NCBI RefSeq assembly: GCF_037975245.1
Contig: NC_092562.1
Coordinates: 8,409,001 to 8,473,000, forward strand
DNA: 64,000 nt
DNA from: Apostichopus japonicus
Taxonomy: Eukaryota; Echinodermata; Holothuroidea; Aspidochirotida; Stichopodidae
Reading direction: 5' to 3'
Shown: piece after piece, positions 1-12,566 of the stretch
Layout of the letters: each line of letters begins with the position of its first letter
Position numbering within the stretch: position 1 is the stretch's first letter
The notes under the pieces: model-generated
What the model saw: only the letters and a program-made list of their open reading frames with translations
Told to the model about the DNA's origin: nothing
The model's database searches: none
Made by a program: the position numbers and the translations under genes

Positions 1-1369
1 AACAGATTGAATGGGTCTGTCGAGAAAAAAAACCCCTGCAACAACTGAATACTGGTGTATGTTGTAGCTTATGTATTTTCCATTAACATATATACTATAC
101 GGTCATGTCCTTAATAAGGTTTCATGGATCACACTGACATAGTGTGCCTTCTTGTCAGTGTTGTCAACTGAGCACAGGGCTGATGACATCATTCAGTTTG
201 TTATTATGCAGACAGCAAATGGCCATAATGATAATTATTCATTGTTACTTATTCTTCATACTGCCCTTACTGGCCTTACCTGAACAGTGATGTATAAAAA
301 TGCAAGAAGTCGTTAAGCTTTTCATTTAAGAATCGTTTCAGCCTGTCCTATTTCAAACATATGATTGGCAGGTTTCCACGTTACATAGCTTATCAAAATG
401 GAGCTGTTCTGTAAAGCAAGAAAATCACACATATGCATGCATACAAACACACTCATATATAACAATTTCTGAATATCTTTTCAGCTGCCCAAAGGTACTG
501 GAATGCAAGCTCTGTTAGGTGAATTAAAAAAACCTCATTGTACTCTTTTATCATGGTCAGCGTAGCTGGAACCAGCAATGATGGTGATGTGGATTTGACA
601 GTACCTAGACAAGAATTCAATAGCTGCTTTGTGTTGAAGTGGGTTCAACTTGCTCAAGGCCATGACAGGATGACGACTAGACATTAGGATGAATTATCTG
701 TTGCAGAGCTCTATAAACCAGGCAGTTGTTAAAACATCCATTGGGTGACCCTCACAGTCTACCAGGCACTGCATCGCAGAAGCAAAATGAAGTGTGTGTG
801 ATACCTTCATCTTATGAGAGTGGAATGGTATCAGTGTGGCCTCTGTCAATTTGGCTTCAAGTCTTTGTTTTCTTGAAAGCTGAGAAGATCTTTCAGTGGT
901 TTCACACTGACCTCTGTACTTGACAATTCATGTGTATTTGCCAGCTCAGGAGGAAGCCAGATTTTAATTACATTAACCAATGCTGACTTTTTTTTGGACA
1001 TGTGGTACATCTGCAAGGAGGTGAAGGAAGCAGTTGGAGTTGCATGGATGTGGAATCTTGTTGATAGTCTGGCAGTCTTATCCACAGATTATCCCAAAGC
1101 TTCTCCACATTGCCACATTCAGAACTTATTACATTGATAAACTTGAAAATTGCAGGAATCTAACGAAGCACCCATCAAGGGAATTTGTAATTATTGAAAG
1201 CTGTGACCTTCTAATGTGACAGACTAATGTGAAATAAAGGGCAGTAGATTACCTTGTAAATGAACCTTGTTATTGTTTGATTGTATCTAATGTTTGCAAA
1301 ATTTTAAGTTGCATGCTACCAATTGAAACATAATTCTTTCTCTACTAATGGGATATAAATACTTCTCCT
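1..1369. other. Gene-free stretch, nothing recognised
   Basis: AT-rich sequence without a recognisable gene or tandem repeat. A minus-strand open stretch of 79 codons at 846-1085 has a protein-like composition, but it has no splice context I can support and stops appear on both sides. It may be a decayed coding fragment, for example of a transposon. I assign no function. Confidence 0.5.
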
Positions 1370-1700
1370 TAAAGGGTGTGGAGACTCCCGCACAAAGAAA
1401 CGTCTCATGCCGGTTATCTGACCTAGTTTCGAATGCGGTGTAACAGAAGTGTTAGACACCACCATTGATCCCAGAAAATACACATACAGCTTGCTACCAT
1501 CTGTAAATAGACATTAGTGTACAGTCAATACAAACATCACAGTCAATACCCACAACACAGTGCACATAGCAGCGTGGACATCTCAGGTCTAGATAAAAGA
1601 TAACAAGGTATCAGGTTTCATTACTGTCTGCATTTTGTAGCGACACAGAAAAAACTTCACTTGCAAGCAACGGAAAGTAAACTTTTCAGAGCGCGGTTTA
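1370..1700 (+). repeat. Dispersed repeat family A, copy 1
   Basis: This segment is found again in inverted orientation at about 53450-53815. Shared landmarks, read on the + strand here, include the 'tcgaatgcggtgtaacag' block, 'caccaccattgatccc', 'acagcttgctacc', 'ataacaaggtatcaggtttc' and 'cttgcaagcaacggaaag'. The copies differ by many substitutions and small indels, so they are old. No ORF, terminal inverted repeat or target duplication was found, so the class (LTR fragment, SINE or MITE) is open. Confidence 0.75.
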
Positions 1701-2446
1701 GGGCAAGTCTTCAATACCTTTAAATATACTGCATCGGTTGTTGTCACTTGATCATTTGCTTGTGTGTGAGCTAAACAGCTTAAATAATATGTAAAAAAAT
1801 AATACAAACTTTCAAATTGCCAGATATTTACTTGCTCAAAATCATTATCCAATCATGATTTGTTGCTATCCTTGAGTCCATTATTCAGATGATGAGGCAG
1901 ATTCCCTTCAACTCTCCATGATGAAGGTAAAATCTTATGTCTTAACCAACTGCCATTGAGTGTCCATTTGAAGTTTCAAACACACAAGTGCATTGATTAA
2001 AACAAAGACTTTATTGCTGTGGTTGCAGGAACTGGATTTCAGTCTAGTAGTCACTCACCAGGTTTGTCATTATCACAGTCTGCTAACCGTGGCTTTTTAT
2101 GTTAGGAGTTTTTCTTCAGAGCACATGTCACCTTTGATTTGTAAAAAAAGTCCTGAAATTCAGGGAGTTAAAATTTACTGTCTAAAGATAATTTCAAAAG
2201 ATTTTTTTTAACTTCAATCATCAATGTGGGTTTCAATTAAGGGAATAAGGAGGTACTGATGCAACTTTGATAAATGATAGTTGACTGCATCCAAATTAAA
2301 CCAAGGCCTAGGCTATACTTTTGAAGAAGAAAAAATTAGGCTGAATTCATGTTAGCCTAAAAAGGCTAGGCCAATGCTGACAATTAACACAAACCAAGAT
2401 CATTTAACCATTTGGGCACTTGTTTATGGCATACTAAAAGGGTCTA
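1701..2446. other. Gene-free stretch
   Basis: AT-rich unique-looking sequence. No exon, RNA gene or repeat recognised. Confidence 0.5.
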
Positions 2447-2452
2447 TATAAT

Positions 2453-3121
2453 TGGTGACATCCCTATGTTCCGACGTCTCTATCTTCCGACGTCTCTATG
2501 TTCCGACAAATTGTTTGGACTCTAATTTTTTTTTGACCCAATTTTCTTTTGGAGACTCAATCTTTTTGGTCCCCCATTTTTCGGACCATTTTTTGGGGGT
2601 CTTAATTTTTTGGGCCCCAAATTTTTTGGGACCCAATTTTTTTTTGGGGACTCAGTTTTTTTGGACCAACATTTTTTCTGACCTACCTTTTTGGGGACAC
2701 AATTTTTTGGACCCACAAAATGTTTTTCAGGAAAAAATGGGCCCAAAGTTTGTTATGACCTAAATAGTGCTTGTGACCGAAAAATGCTTGTGACCCGAAA
2801 TTTATATTAGTTTGTACTCAAATTTTTGGGGACCAAAATCAGTTTGGTCAAAAATAATTTTGGTCCGGAAAAAGTTGGTCCGAAAACATGTTAGTCAACA
2901 ATTTTGGTCCAAAAAAAATTTGTTCATAAAAATATATTGGTCCAAAATAATTTTGGTCCGAAAAAAGTTGGTCTGAAAACATGTTGGTCAACAATTTTGG
3001 TCCAAAAAAAATTGAGTCCGAAAAAAATTTGGGTAAAAAAAATTGTCCAAAGAGTCCAAAAAAATTGTCGGAACATAGAGACGTCGGAACATAGAGACGT
3101 CGGAACATAGAGATGTAACCA
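2453..3121. mobile_element. Non-autonomous foldback (long inverted repeat) element
   Basis: The ends are inverted repeats: the left end begins TGGTGACATCCCTATGTTCC and the reverse complement of the right end begins TGGTTACATCTCTATGTTCC. Each terminus carries three head-to-tail copies of a 16-17 bp unit of the form atgttccgacgtctct. The interior is a degenerate array of (a)nTTTTTGGACC-like units, inverted about the centre, so the whole element can fold on itself. It is flanked by the direct repeat TATAAT at 2447-2452 and 3122-3127, a likely 6-bp target-site duplication. Open frames across it are low-complexity translations, not genes. This is the architecture of foldback or MITE DNA elements; the mobilising transposase is not in this window. 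Confidence 0.8.
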
Positions 3122-3127
3122 TATAAT

Positions 3128-4510
3128 TAGGCCTGTATGTGTACACAACCCACAGTTGCCAATGAGTATAGACCTAGCCTAACTAGTTTAGGCCTAGGCT
3201 ACTTTGTTTTCCTTAGACCTAGTTTAATTGGGCCTTATACTGTGCCATATTATGTAATGTGCTATAACAGTTGTAGTAATAGAAGGAATGGTCCAGGTCT
3301 AACTAAGCCCAGGCTTAACTTATGCTTCGGGCTTAACTAAGGATTAGGGCTTTACGTGATGCCTAGAGGCTAGCCCACCCTTTTACATTAAACTAAAAGT
3401 GATACTTTTTTAGGCTAGGCATACAATAACTAGGAATTAGGATAACTATATGTGCGACTGAAACTGCCATGCCTATGATTAGGAGAGCTGGCATAATGAA
3501 ATCGAATTTGTGGATCGTAAAACGAGAGAGAATAGCCATGCATGTAATTACAGAAACCAGTCTGAACGTAAAATTCTCGCATTGCTTGTACATTACTCGT
3601 ATTACACTAGGGCCTATGGCTAGTATGGGCCTAGGCTACACAGACTTTTTTTCATTAGATCTCCATCTTGTTCTTTCTACTTCCAAAAAATTCCTCTTCT
3701 TTTATGGTCAGTCGGATAATCAAACAACAATATCCACGTTCTGACCGATTGCAGCATCCCCAGCACCATTTCTTTCATAATTTCGTACTTTTTTCGTGTA
3801 CACAAACGATAGTCTATACACTGTGAGTATGCGTGTCGTCTGCTATAAAGTATTCAAGTGGACCTATTTTACCACCCTGTGTGGGCGTTTTCCCTCTCGA
3901 CCAATCCAAATCGGTTACATGGTTGGCCAAACTCTCTCTATATACGGCTCTGATAGGTTTGGATGGTTCACCGTTAATCACGTGACACGGTATTTGTAAT
4001 TTACTGCCAGTGTACAGTGTAAACCCTGTATGTAAATATACGTAATGTATAGCACACACGTAACGTGTATATTGCGGCCGCGCTGTCGAGGTGGAAGGCA
4101 CAGGTTGCTTTATTGTGGGTCCCGATGCCAAAAGCAGTGAGCGACAAAACGGACATGAAATGAAAAGTGTACTTGAGCTGGTGCTACGTACGTGGACTGG
4201 GTCTCCAAAAACGATCTACTGGAACAGAGATCGCGGATCGACAAAATGACCAATGCTACCTTCGCGGAGCATTTACTGGCATGGCAGATCATACGAGAAG
4301 GCAGGCAGCAATTTATGCTAACGACTAACGTTATATATTTACTATTTAGGCTAAAGTATACTGTTTTCCGGCCGAAGTGTTTGGTCTACCGTAGGCTTCC
4401 TTGTTATATTGTTCAATAGATCATTCTAGCTAGGCCTACTACTACTAGTACTACAAACTAAGGCAACTAATACACCGAGAGACATAGGCTAGTACAGTAG
4501 TAGTATAGTC
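3128..4510. other. Gene-free stretch with a CpG-richer core
   Basis: The sequence from about 3780 to 4330 is visibly richer in CG dinucleotides than its surroundings (NotI-like gcggccgc at 4076) and could be a promoter or first-exon region. Open frames lie on both strands (for example 4192-4419 +), but none is recognisable. The 3150-3450 part is rich in the short motif taggcctaggc. Confidence 0.3.
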
Positions 4511-4735
4511 AGTTTTGCGAAGTTTGGAACACTGCCAAGTTCGGACACCCCTAAGAAATACACGATTTCACGATGAGACAACCTACAGCAAGAGCCAATT
4601 GCACGAAAAACTACGAAGCTACAGTTATTTTCTCTCCAAAATGACCCAGGCTGTTTCAGGTGATTTATACCATGAGAAATAGTTTTGGGGTGTTTTAAGG
4701 CTTAGGTGTCCGAACTCCGCAGTGTCCATGCTACT
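4511..4735. mobile_element. MITE-like repeat family B, copy 1
   Basis: A second copy lies at about 55212-55712. Both share the end motif cggacacccctaagaaa, the internal block acgaagctacagttattt followed by tctccaaaatgaccc, and the right part tagttttggggtgtttta. Ends are inverted: left gcgaagtttgg and right ccgaactccgc. No ORF is visible. The shorter copy here lacks the roughly 250-bp interior of the copy at 55 kb. Confidence 0.75.
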
Positions 4736-4923
4736 GCAGTGCAGGCTGCTGTACAAACTGTAGCCTAGCCTAGGCCGAACATTTCATGAAGTGTTATTTA
4801 TGCTTTTCTACTTATATTCGCCTACGAAGCATGATCAGTATGGAAGTTTGCTGTATCATGTGTTTGGTTTATGATTCGGTAGCTTTGCAAATATGAATAG
4901 GACTTAGCCTACATTAGTGTAAT

Positions 4924-5012
4924 ATGGATTTGGTAGGGAGATCTCCCCAAAAGAAAATTAAACTCGAAAGAAATGCAACTTCTCATGAGCGGAGCAATAG
5001 CAATAGTAGGAC
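4924..5012 (+). CDS. Possible short first coding exon, unidentified
   Basis: An ATG at 4924 opens 33 codons whose start, MDLVGRSPQKKIKLER, has a basic nuclear-signal-like stretch. A weak donor (ACT|GTATCC) precedes the stop. It could join the open segment ending at 7252, but I found no intermediate exon and recognise no family. This is speculative. Confidence 0.15.
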
Positions 5013-5029
5013 TACTGTATCCTAGCTCC

Positions 5030-6814
5030 AGGCCCAGATTTATAAAATTATGCACCATGGAGGGCCTACCTCAATTTGGTGGTTATTCCTGTCAAGAGCA
5101 TTTTTGATATGGGCATATTTATTTTGTAATTGTAAGTCTAGTATGCAATGAGATATGTGAGGGACGGGCCTATACGCAATAAAGTAACTGTTTTCATTTC
5201 CTGCTCTAGTTTACCAGCACAATTATAGAGCTCCTAGCAACAAATAAATTAGTCTGACAACTTGAAAATTTACTGCATATTTGCATGCATGGTCATTCTC
5301 AGTTATAGACTACTAATTTGTGTAGCCATTTCAGTTTTGTCTTTTTTTTTGTCTGAGAATGGGTTCTTAAGTGGTGAATTGGTGAAATAACCTCGAATCT
5401 GCTGAGCAACTCCAAGATGAATTAAGTTACTAAGGCATTGGGTTCTTTTACTTTTTTAAGTCTAATATGCATAGGCTAGGGTATTTACTTTGCTTCACTT
5501 GTTTGTCAATCCGCATAGCCACTTTAGCTGTGGATGATTCTCCACTTGCAAAGAAAAAATGTACGCATTAATTTAAACTCTTTATATCCCAAATTAGAGT
5601 ATTGCCTATAATACTCCCAACTTGGTATAGTAACTTAAAAAAACAGTAGCCGCTTTTCCTGGTAACTGTAGTGTAAAGTGATAACTGATATAACTAAGTT
5701 TTCCAATTTAATTCAAACTCAAAAGCCTTCTCAGAAAGAAGCTACACTAGCTCTACAGGCTCCTTTGTTGAATTATATAGTGAAGGATAGTAGATACTGT
5801 TCACATATTTATGCATTCTTAACATGATAGTTTGCTATCATCGTTGTTTAATCATAAAATCAAGGACAACATAAACAAATCAATGTCACCAATAATTGTG
5901 AATGCCACCATTTTATGTTCGACAAAATTTATCACATTTAATTTAAAGGATATACCATGCATGGCACATTGACGGACACTGACGCACATATTGTAGTTGT
6001 AATAACGCACCAAATATGCGCTTCATCGGACATGACGCACCATTCCGGGGGGTCGTTGAGTCCGTCTCACAATAATTGATAATTTCATCATGATATAGAA
6101 ATTAAAGACATTTGCCAAAATATAACAACATCATAGGCTTCATAGCTCTACACATAATCTGATCATGCAGTTCTAAAAATTATACAAAATGAAAATGATA
6201 CTACTGATTTGGGAGAGAACGAGAATGGTCGCCCATTACTGTATATACCATATCATGTTTCTATAGTACCTTTTAAACACTTCATTGTTTAGGGCACACC
6301 TGTAGAATATTCCGTAATTTTTAGTCTTGGAAATAAGCAAAGCCTAGCTATATTTTTGAAAGCTACAGTATTATGCATCCCTGAACATGATGAAATTTGG
6401 TGACATATTAGTGTATGAGCAAGCCTACTGGGACATTGCCATTGTAACATCAAACGTTATGACATTTAGTGTATGTAAGGTATTAGTAGATGAGTTATAA
6501 TACTGCAGGTGTATACTACTAACATAGAAATAAGAAATATAATAGAAATTGTTGCACATCACTAGTTTAGGTTTGCACTAGATTAGTAAATGAACCATTC
6601 TTGAATACTTGCAGAGTTGACACTATACATACTGTAAATCATAAAGCAGATGTGATGAATTTATGCTGCCAATAGCAAAGTTCTGTATTAACTAGTAGTG
6701 TAATCACTGTTCTGTGTTTGCACAATTGATTTGAATTGTTGACTATTTAGTGAAGGGCAAAATGTGGTATTCAGTAATTTATGTTGGAAGTTATATAATT
6801 CACTATGTCAGGGA
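5030..6814. other. Gene-free stretch
   Basis: AT-rich sequence. A patch at 5970-6070 with several cggac/gacgcac words is locally CpG-rich but otherwise featureless. No exon or structured repeat was recognised. Confidence 0.5.
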
Positions 6815-7085
6815 TTTGCTCACACTGGGCAGCTGCGCCCAGCAGTTCTGAATGCCGCCCCGCACAAACAGAATTTAACCTTTTTCGCCCAGCACTTTTT
6901 GATGATAATTTAATAAGTTTTACCATAACCAAAATCTGGGAGAATATATGGCACAGAATAGGAATATAGCACCACCTAAGCATACTTCATATGCAAAATT
7001 TGTCCATTTGGGGGGGGGGGGGGGGTACCTCACCCATGAAATCCCTCTCCCAGGGTGTGGATCACACTACCGCCCAATCTGCCTG
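6815..7085. repeat. Unclassified GC-richer repeat with a poly-G tract
   Basis: It contains the imperfect inverted words cactgggcagctgcgcccag and cgcccagcac, a G16 run at about 7011-7026, then cccatgaaatccctctccc and a tail gatcacactaccgcccaat. Embedded in AT-rich DNA, it looks like inserted transposon debris. I saw no second copy in this window. Confidence 0.4.
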
Positions 7086-7183
7086 GCACTCAAATATTCA
7101 TGAGCACTTCCCTGCTATGTGTACAGTATGCATTCTGATATATTATTAACTTTGCACATCCCGGTATTATTTGTCTTTTTCAG

Positions 7184-7252
7184 TTGAAGGTGTGTGCCCA
7201 ATTAAGAAACTCGAGAGGTTGGTATCCAAACTGATCAACCAGAAAAGATAAC
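7184..7252 (+). CDS. Possible terminal coding exon, unidentified
   Basis: A good acceptor (gtctttttcag) precedes an open segment read as EGVCPIKKLERLVSKLINQ-KR followed by TAA at 7250-7252. The charged, amphipathic composition looks like a real protein C-terminus. No upstream exon can be joined with confidence and no family is recognised. An AATAAA lies near 7620. Confidence 0.25.
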
Positions 7253-7259
7253 ATCAGTT

Positions 7260-9530
7260 CCTCAACAAAAGGCTATGCCCAACAAAGGCTGATGCAGCAA
7301 TGCACTCCAGCAGCTATACCCCAGTGGAGACTGGTAATTTTTTGATGTACATACTGTAACCATTCCATGCTGTAAATAAGTCTACATTTTAACTAGGTCT
7401 GCAGTCTACTACTGTAGGACTGCATATGACTAACCGGATTTAGGACATTGGACACATTTATTCATTTATTGTATTATGTTATATTAATGACATAGACATG
7501 TAGTGCTAAATATGGTGCTAATACAGCCACTGGAGGTCTGTAAATGTGAGGGACCCAAAATGTTCAAACCCCACAAGTTAATGATAACAGTACCTGTAGT
7601 ATTTTTCCTTATCTCTGAAAAATAAAGACATTTACCAATCTTGTAGAATGTGCTACCTACCTGTCTGAAGCAGTTTGTGTTCAAAAATTGCACATTTATT
7701 CTTTTCTTTTTATGTTTTCTTTTTATGTTTCATGATGATGTGGCATCATTTGTACATACAGTACTTGCACTGCTTAAAGATAATTACTCTTAACTGCCTG
7801 TACTGTAGTTGTCATCTGATCAGGTTGTCATGTGCATATAGTTTCATATCAGCAAAGACATTGACATTTTTGGCAAATTTTGAGTGTGAGCTATATTTCT
7901 AGTTTAACATGTTAGGGGCATCCATTAAGGGGTCTACTTTCACCCAGATTTGAACAATAATTTTTAGTTATTACAATGAGTGCAAGTTACAATCTCAGTG
8001 AATAAACAAACATAACATTTATGCTGGCTCCAACCCAGTTACCTTGGCTATGAGCCTGAATGTCTCTTTTGCAATTAAAATCAAATAAATCATATCTTGG
8101 AAAATCATTTGAACAGGTATATCTTTGTGACACTTCTGTCCTCACACAATGCCATAAATATGTCTTTTTTTCCATTTTCATTTCACATTACAGATGTACA
8201 GAACATCCTTTAGAGGAACAGTACAGCACAGCATAGCGTTATGGCATGATGGATGTTTGCAAGCGGATATAAGGGTTGGAACTGGAAGCATTTGTGTTGG
8301 ATTGTTTCATTAATAAATGTGTGCTTCTCTACTTTACGTAAGATGATTGTTATATTTCTTGTTCTCCAGTGAAAGCTATGGATTTGCATAGTGAACGTTG
8401 TTAACATGGATACGGACAATTTTGAAATAGCTGATGTCAAAGCAGTTTCTCAGCTTATTTAAATACCATACATCAAGGACACAAGAGTGTACAATGGGAG
8501 TAACAAGTATCCAGAATGTATATATCACAAGGCTCAAGACAATTGAACAAACTGTACCATAACAGACAACAACAAACATGGTGTCTCAGTAAAATGAAGT
8601 TACTAAGCTAGTGCAATATATCATAAGAATTTATCTTCTGCATGGGGTCAAACATTGATTGTTGCATTCAGTGCGTTATGTATCCTTCTCCTTTCTGTAG
8701 TATTTAGCATTTATTTGTATGTTCATTCATAGTGTAAGTAAACTACATAATTGATGTCATCAAAGTTACAACTGTGTCATATTAATTAACTGATTAAATG
8801 ATTGAATATTGGTTTCACTACATACTTTATTGTACACTATTTGGCTTTCCATGATAGCAATATCTGATCTGTTTAAATACTGTAGTTTGTTCAGTCATAC
8901 CAGTAGTTCTAATGTGACATTGATCTTGGGTTATTTATTGTTGGTACAGAATAACTTGTCTTTATTTTGTATTGTGTGAGATCAATTTAACATAACATAT
9001 ATTGTGATGTCATAGAGTGTTGAAGAGGTACTCTAACTTGCAGCTAGTAGTGATAAAACAGTTCATTCAGTGCTCTCATGATAACCCCAGTCGGGCCCAG
9101 TGGCAGATGGAGATAGTGGCAGATGGAGATGTTTGAAATGCAGGGGACATTATAGGGTCTTTTGAAGTTTTGGCAAAGTTTCTTTTGCATGTAAAGCTGC
9201 TATACTTATCATGGAGAAGTTCCACAATGGAGGCATGGCGTCTCCTAGCCTTATTTGGGTGTATGTTCTTGCATTTCGTATGTGGAACACTGCCCTACTA
9301 TTGTTTGTATTGCTTATTCTAAAGTTAGGTTTACAAGTCAGTATTGTAACATGTTTTTATTTTTAACACATTGATTGCATCTGTACAGTTCTATACATTG
9401 AGTTCAACTACAATAACCATGAGCAGGGAAAACTTACCACTATCTCACTTGCATTTCTTAATGTTCAAGTGACCATATTCATACTTTAACCAAAGCATTT
9501 CTTCCATATTAGATAGTGTTTATCCAGAGT
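7260..9530. other. Gene-free stretch
   Basis: AT-rich intergenic or intronic sequence. Small open frames on both strands (for example 8210-8440 minus) show no recognisable protein. No repeat array is present. Confidence 0.5.
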
Positions 9531-9539
9531 AGGTTACAG

Positions 9540-9745
9540 GATATTTTCAAGGTGGGCTATGTAGTATTGGCCCCAATTTAGCATGCTATAATTGCTAGAA
9601 TATTTAATATGTTCCTAGAGGTCTTTACTTTCCAAATTGTTCTAAGGCATTCTAATTGAAAGCATAAGATGCCTGAATGTCCCAGTGAGGTAAATTTCCT
9701 GGAAGGTGGTAATAAAACCAGTTTCAAAACTTTGGCCAAAGGTAA
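9540..9745 (+). repeat. Dispersed repeat family C, copy 1
   Basis: A second copy in the same orientation is at about 51465-51655. Shared blocks are gctataattgctagaa, gaggtctttact, ccaaattgttct, tgaatgtcccagtgagg and the aaggt-gtaataaaa right part. No terminal inverted repeats or coding capacity are visible. Confidence 0.8.
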
Positions 9746-9932
9746 CCATATATCTGGTTTATTTCGGGCCAATACAGCATACTCTGGTCGAGAGTTGGCG
9801 TGGAAGCCACCATATGTTTGTAGTAATGCAGTAAAATGTAGTAAAGGCAGCTGGAGGAGTCCAGTTTACCCCTGTGTTGAAGGTCATTCATCTTTTGGGT
9901 TTTTTTGGAGAACACTTTAACCTTCCCAACCA

Positions 9933-10431
9933 CAGAGCTCCCAACTGACCCGCAATTCGCGGGTTGGACCCGCATTCTAACACCCAAACCCCCTGACCCG
10001 CGCAAGCGTCCCAAAAACCTGCATTGTAATTGACAAGTATACATAAAAAAATTGCATAAAATTTTGACTAGGCAACCATCATTTCTTTAGCATTTAGCAT
10101 AATAGAGTATAAAACCTCTTTTACATCATCATTTGAACCTCAAATTAGGCAATATTTCATTTCATTGGGGCAAGCACGGAACATTTTCATGCCACGGGCA
10201 AGAATGAATTATCACCTACTATTCAATTTATTGATGTTTCACACAAAAAAATGCATATTTCTCAGAAAATTTTGGGGTTCAAAAGCCTTTAGGTGCCACC
10301 ATTTTACATGTAGGCATCACCAGGATTCAAAAAAAATCAAAAGGGGAGGGAGACACTCCCCATATACCCCACCCCCAGGACGGCAATTCGTGGCATGGAC
10401 CAGCATTTGCCTTCTCAAGAGTTGGGAGCTA
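9933..10431. mobile_element. MITE-like element with short terminal inverted repeats
   Basis: Left end agctcccaact and right end agttgggagct are an 11-bp perfect inverted repeat. Just inside lie CpG-rich words (acccgcaattcgcgggttgg on the left, ggcaattcgtggcatgg on the right). The right interior (gggaggga-cact-ccc, ccacccccaggacgg) resembles, inverted, the interior of the element at 40044-40518, which suggests related families. No transposase is present. Confidence 0.65.
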
Positions 10432-11300
10432 TGCAACCATACCATTAACGACATGTCTCTATAGGGGATTGAATCCTTAGGTAGCCGTCCTGAGCTAGTG
10501 CGAATCAGCAGAGAGAGGTTGTGGATGCTACGCCTTCTCACCATTCAACCTCATGGTCTCAACATTCAGGAAGGACATGACTAACTTTTCTTCATTCCCC
10601 CTCCTCCCCTTGCCCCCCCCCCCATTACTCTTCTCATAGCTTTTTCCACCCCTTTTTTCTCCACACTTTTCTGTCTTTGTCCTCCAGTTTATTCCCTACC
10701 CTTCCCTTAATCCTCTCTTTGTCCCTCCACTGTTTATCTCCTACCTCTCCTCTTCCCATGTTGGTTTTTATCTTTCATTCTTCTCTCCATCCCTTGTCTA
10801 CTAATCCCCTTACATCTATCTCTTTGTGTTCACCATGCTCATTAACCTGTCTGTATTACGTGCGTGTTTTTTCTACACAGGCTCTCTAGTGGATAAGCTG
10901 TTTGCTCACAGTTTTATTTTATTTTGAACTCAAGTATTGAAGAACGTTAGGCCAGAAGCAAGTCGTTTCGTCAAATAACAGTACATAAGCAGCACACATT
11001 CAGTCACATGTTTATAGAGAATTACACGACGAAACTATTCGCATTTTATTTCTTCAGCAATTTCTCCAACAAAAATCGGCAGCACGAGATCATACGGCCC
11101 ATAACGACCACCTGCTCCTACGAGCTGGTATAGCGTTTTCCCAGCAGTACAATATGCACTGTTCCATATAGCCAATTGAAAAAGTGCGTAACTCGCATAG
11201 CACACAGTACAATTACACAGTATGCCTATAGGTTACGCAACACTGAGAGGCAGATTATAATCTCGGGAACGTGATACCTTCGCGGTAACGGTACCCATTT
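10432..11300. other. Gene-free stretch, pyrimidine-rich patch
   Basis: The sequence at 10580-10840 is strongly C/T-rich on the + strand, with a C-run at 10615-10624. The 71-codon frame there is a low-complexity Ser/Leu/Pro translation and is not called as a gene. Confidence 0.5.
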
Positions 11301-11304
11301 GCGT

Positions 11305-11791
11305 ATATGGCAAGCCATGTGGGACAAACACTGCATAATATATCCGCGTATTAATTCGAATATATACGCGTATTAATTCGAATATACATGTGTTGTAGCC
11401 TACATGTGTAAAGTTTCGCTTTTTGAAGCGAGCCCGCCAAAACATATATCGTTGGTATATGTACACAGCAAGAGCGGAAATATTTTTTCGTGTATATTCT
11501 AATTAATCCGTGCATATATTGGATTTAATCCCCATATGTACTTTATTTAATACGTGTATATATTCGAATTAATACGTGTATATATTCGAATTTATACGTG
11601 TATATATTCGAATTAATACGTATATATATACGAATTAATAAGTGTATATATTCGAATTAATATGCGGGTATATTTAAGCCATATGATTGGCTGATAATAT
11701 AAACGCGTATATATTCCAATTAATACGCGTATAAATTCCAATTAATACGCGGATATATTATGCAGTGTTTGTCCCACATGGCTTGCCATAT
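11305..11791. mobile_element. Inverted-repeat (foldback-like) element
   Basis: The left end (from atatggcaagccatg at 11305) and the right end (to catggcttgccatat at 11791) are perfect inverted repeats for about 52 bp (11305-11356 with 11740-11791). The interior is a tandem series of roughly 22-24 bp units of the form tatacgtgtatatattcgaa-ttaa, several copies in a row. GCGT occurs on both flanks (11301-11304 and 11792-11795), a possible 4-bp target duplication. There is no coding capacity. Confidence 0.8.
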
Positions 11792-12281
11792 GCGTATGCT
11801 GTTTATAGCTAAGGATGAAAATGCCATATTAAAGAAATGAATATGTTGCCGCTGTGAGAAAAGGGCAGCATTGTTTTTATTTTTTAATCGGGGAATACGT
11901 TGAGACAAGCTTTTTGATTTTAGCAATTTCCTAGCTGAGAGTGTGCCTTTAACTTTTGGCAAACACGTAATGAGACTTTAATATGGTAAGGATTGTACTG
12001 TGATGAGCAGTCTATTTGTACACTTAAAAAAAAAACCATCCCACAATTGGAACTTTCTCTAAGATCTTGTGTGTCGTGAACAAACATGAGATGACAGCCA
12101 AACGCCAACCAGTTTTGTTTTATGTACTTTCATGTCAGCTTCGAAGCACTGTTGCTGACAGTTTGAGCATTAAGAATATCATGTTTCTATCAGATAAATG
12201 TTAGGAACTGTGCATACTGTTAGCAGTAGTGCTTTAAAGCATGTTAAGAAGGTTCAGTACTGAGCGATATTATATGGGAAA

Positions 12282-12312
12282 TTGTGTTATATATATATTT
12301 ATATTTCTATTT

Positions 12313-12380
<68 letters not shown>

Positions 12381-12430
12381 ATATATACATATATATATAT
12401 ATATTTATATATATATATGTGTGTGTATAT

Positions 12431-12477
<47 letters not shown>

Positions 12478-12508
12478 TATTAATATATATATATAGAGTA
12501 GGTTGGCG
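12282..12508. repeat. (TA)n microsatellite, left arm
   Basis: Long alternating TA with interspersed TGTG and AAATA interruptions. Together with the right arm at 12645-12732 it encloses a unique structured insert. Open frames here (poly-Tyr/Ile) are artefacts. Confidence 0.95.
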
Positions 12509-12527
12509 TCTATCTTGGCGCAGAGTG

Positions 12528-12550
12528 CTCTATGTCCATTGGACAGAGCG
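12528..12550 (+). other. Hairpin upstream of the ribozyme-like motif
   Basis: gctctatgtcc followed by attggacagagc forms a near-perfect hairpin (gctct/agagc plus gtcc/ggac) with a small loop. It lies between the left TA tract and the hammerhead-like core, so the insert has two adjacent structured modules. Confidence 0.6.
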
Positions 12551-12566
12551 GAATATATGTTGATAC

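Noticed and set aside
2452-3148. Phe/Trp/Gly- and Lys/Pro-rich open frames
   Set aside because: Low-complexity translations of the foldback element interior on both strands.
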